From positions 7,393,217-7,457,216 of the forward strand of contig NC_081147.1 of assembly GCF_958295425.1 (NCBI RefSeq): a DNA stretch of 64,000 nt. Direction: 5' to 3'. How positions within the stretch are numbered: the first letter of the stretch is position 1; the number at the start of each line of letters is the position of its first letter. Source of the DNA: Solea solea (taxonomy: Eukaryota; Chordata; Actinopteri; Pleuronectiformes; Soleidae). Positions 63,087-64,000 of the stretch are shown here, one piece after another. Below the pieces are notes generated by a model. The model saw nothing but the letters and a program-made list of their open reading frames with translations. It had not been told where the DNA came from and did no database searches. A program made the translations under genes and the position numbers.

Positions 63087-64000
63087 CATCCATATCATCA
63101 GCATTCTTCTCCTCTCTCCTGGGGTCCAGTTTTCCCAGGAATCCCTTGACCTATCAGACAGGGGGATTCCTGGAAATACTGTTCTTAGGGGCGGGGCTTA
63201 TCAGCAATGTTATACCATGTGATCGTGTGTGTAACTGTTTCAGTCTCATGTGATGCTTCTGTTCTCCTCTGTACTGTTGTACCATGACAACTGCTCTTTG
63301 ATCAATAAACAATCAAACACAGATATTTTTCCAATATGTTGTTATTTTTCTATTCTTTTTATTCTTCAGTTTTAATTTAAAGTGTTGTAGAAAAAAAAAA
63401 AATTATTTGGTGGAGTACTACATGACTTTGACTTATATATATATATAAATATATATCAGTCATCCCTGAAACTGCGATCAGGAACTTCAGGTCCACATCA
63501 TGGTCCACAGGATAATATTAATATTAATAGGATTTTTTCCTCTATTTGACTTGAAATGCATTTCAAGTAAGTAGGTTTTCCAATAATAAAGTCATATATT
63601 AGGTCATACATAAGGACGGTGTTTTTTACATGTCACCTTTTAGTTCTATATTTCTTGTTCAACAGCATCATTCACACCATTTCACTGTTGAATACATTTG
63701 AATTTAACAACTTGGTTTGACCCACATTAAAAGGTAATTATCCTATAAGTGGAGTAATTGATCAAAATAAGGTTTAGATTGTCTCTGAGTTATTATGTAA
63801 AATATGTCTTTGGATCATGGGTGATCTACTAAAGAGACTATGACAGGGATGATTGAGAACATCCATTTATCGCTGACTTAGTTTCCAAAACATACACATA
63901 CACTTTGCATCAGTGTATTTTTGATATGATAAAAAGTCTGTGGTGCTTTGAGTTGACCTGGATGAATGGTTTCCTCAATAGAACTGAGTCCTGTGTAACA
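63087..64000. other. Right edge, no recognised gene
   Basis: An AATAAA at 63304-63309 could end a plus-strand transcript, but no upstream gene is established. The rest is AT-rich with a short TATA run at 63436-63458. Confidence 0.4.

Noticed and set aside
63136..63179. Inverted CCAGGAATCC/GGATTCCTGG as a terminator-type hairpin
   Set aside because: A short stem with a long loop in vertebrate DNA and no adjacent gene; chance or a repeat fragment.

Overview
This is a vertebrate nuclear genomic window, almost certainly from a ray-finned (acanthomorph-type) teleost. The evidence is GT-AG introns, long CA/TG microsatellites roughly every few kilobases, and an interspersed-repeat mix typical of teleosts: Tc1/mariner, hAT-like and TTAA-type DNA elements, L2-like and Rex1-like LINEs, tRNA-derived SINEs and solo LTRs. 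There is no prokaryotic organisation, no CRISPR array and no phage module.

Three protein-coding genes can be rebuilt exon by exon with every intron phase agreeing. (1) tmem129, minus strand, 10636-17838, seven coding exons, 366 codons: an ER-membrane E3 ubiquitin ligase with an atypical RING. (2) magt1, minus strand, 20632-25177, ten coding exons, 328 codons: the OST3/OST6-type oxidoreductase subunit of the STT3B oligosaccharyltransferase. It lies upstream of tmem129 in the same orientation. (3) fbxo38, plus strand, 32914-47005, twenty coding exons, about 1223 codons: an F-box, leucine-rich substrate receptor of SCF ubiquitin ligases. magt1 and fbxo38 are divergently oriented, about 7.7 kb apart between start codons, and that interval is filled with mobile elements.

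Layout: 1-850 is a minisatellite array that runs off the left edge. 850-10600 is gene-free, with microsatellites, a SINE and two Tc1-like relics. 10.6-25.2 kb is tmem129-magt1, with LINE, SINE and palindromic repeats in introns and in the gap. 25.3-32.1 kb is a repeat nest: a solo LTR, an L2-like LINE, a SINE split by a second solo LTR, and a 1.3 kb TTAA-flanked element carrying a THAP-domain remnant. 32.2-48.4 kb is fbxo38. 49.6-51.8 kb holds a Rex1-like LINE with a long intact reverse-transcriptase frame, apparently inside an older hAT-like element. 52-64 kb has no recognisable coding gene. It does contain a plausible pair of 5' exons (56.0-57.3 kb), a CArG/M-CAT-like cluster (60.5 kb), a 42-bp pyrimidine-rich minisatellite and a pure (AGC)30 tract, which may belong to a gene continuing to the right.

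Functionally, tmem129 and fbxo38 both act in ubiquitin ligation and tmem129 and magt1 both act in the ER, but nothing in the sequence says they are co-regulated. I found no undescribed multi-gene system. The most interesting signals are simple repeats placed exactly on two fbxo38 splice sites, the THAP/TTAA element with its internal inverted repeat, and the clean nested solo-LTR insertions.
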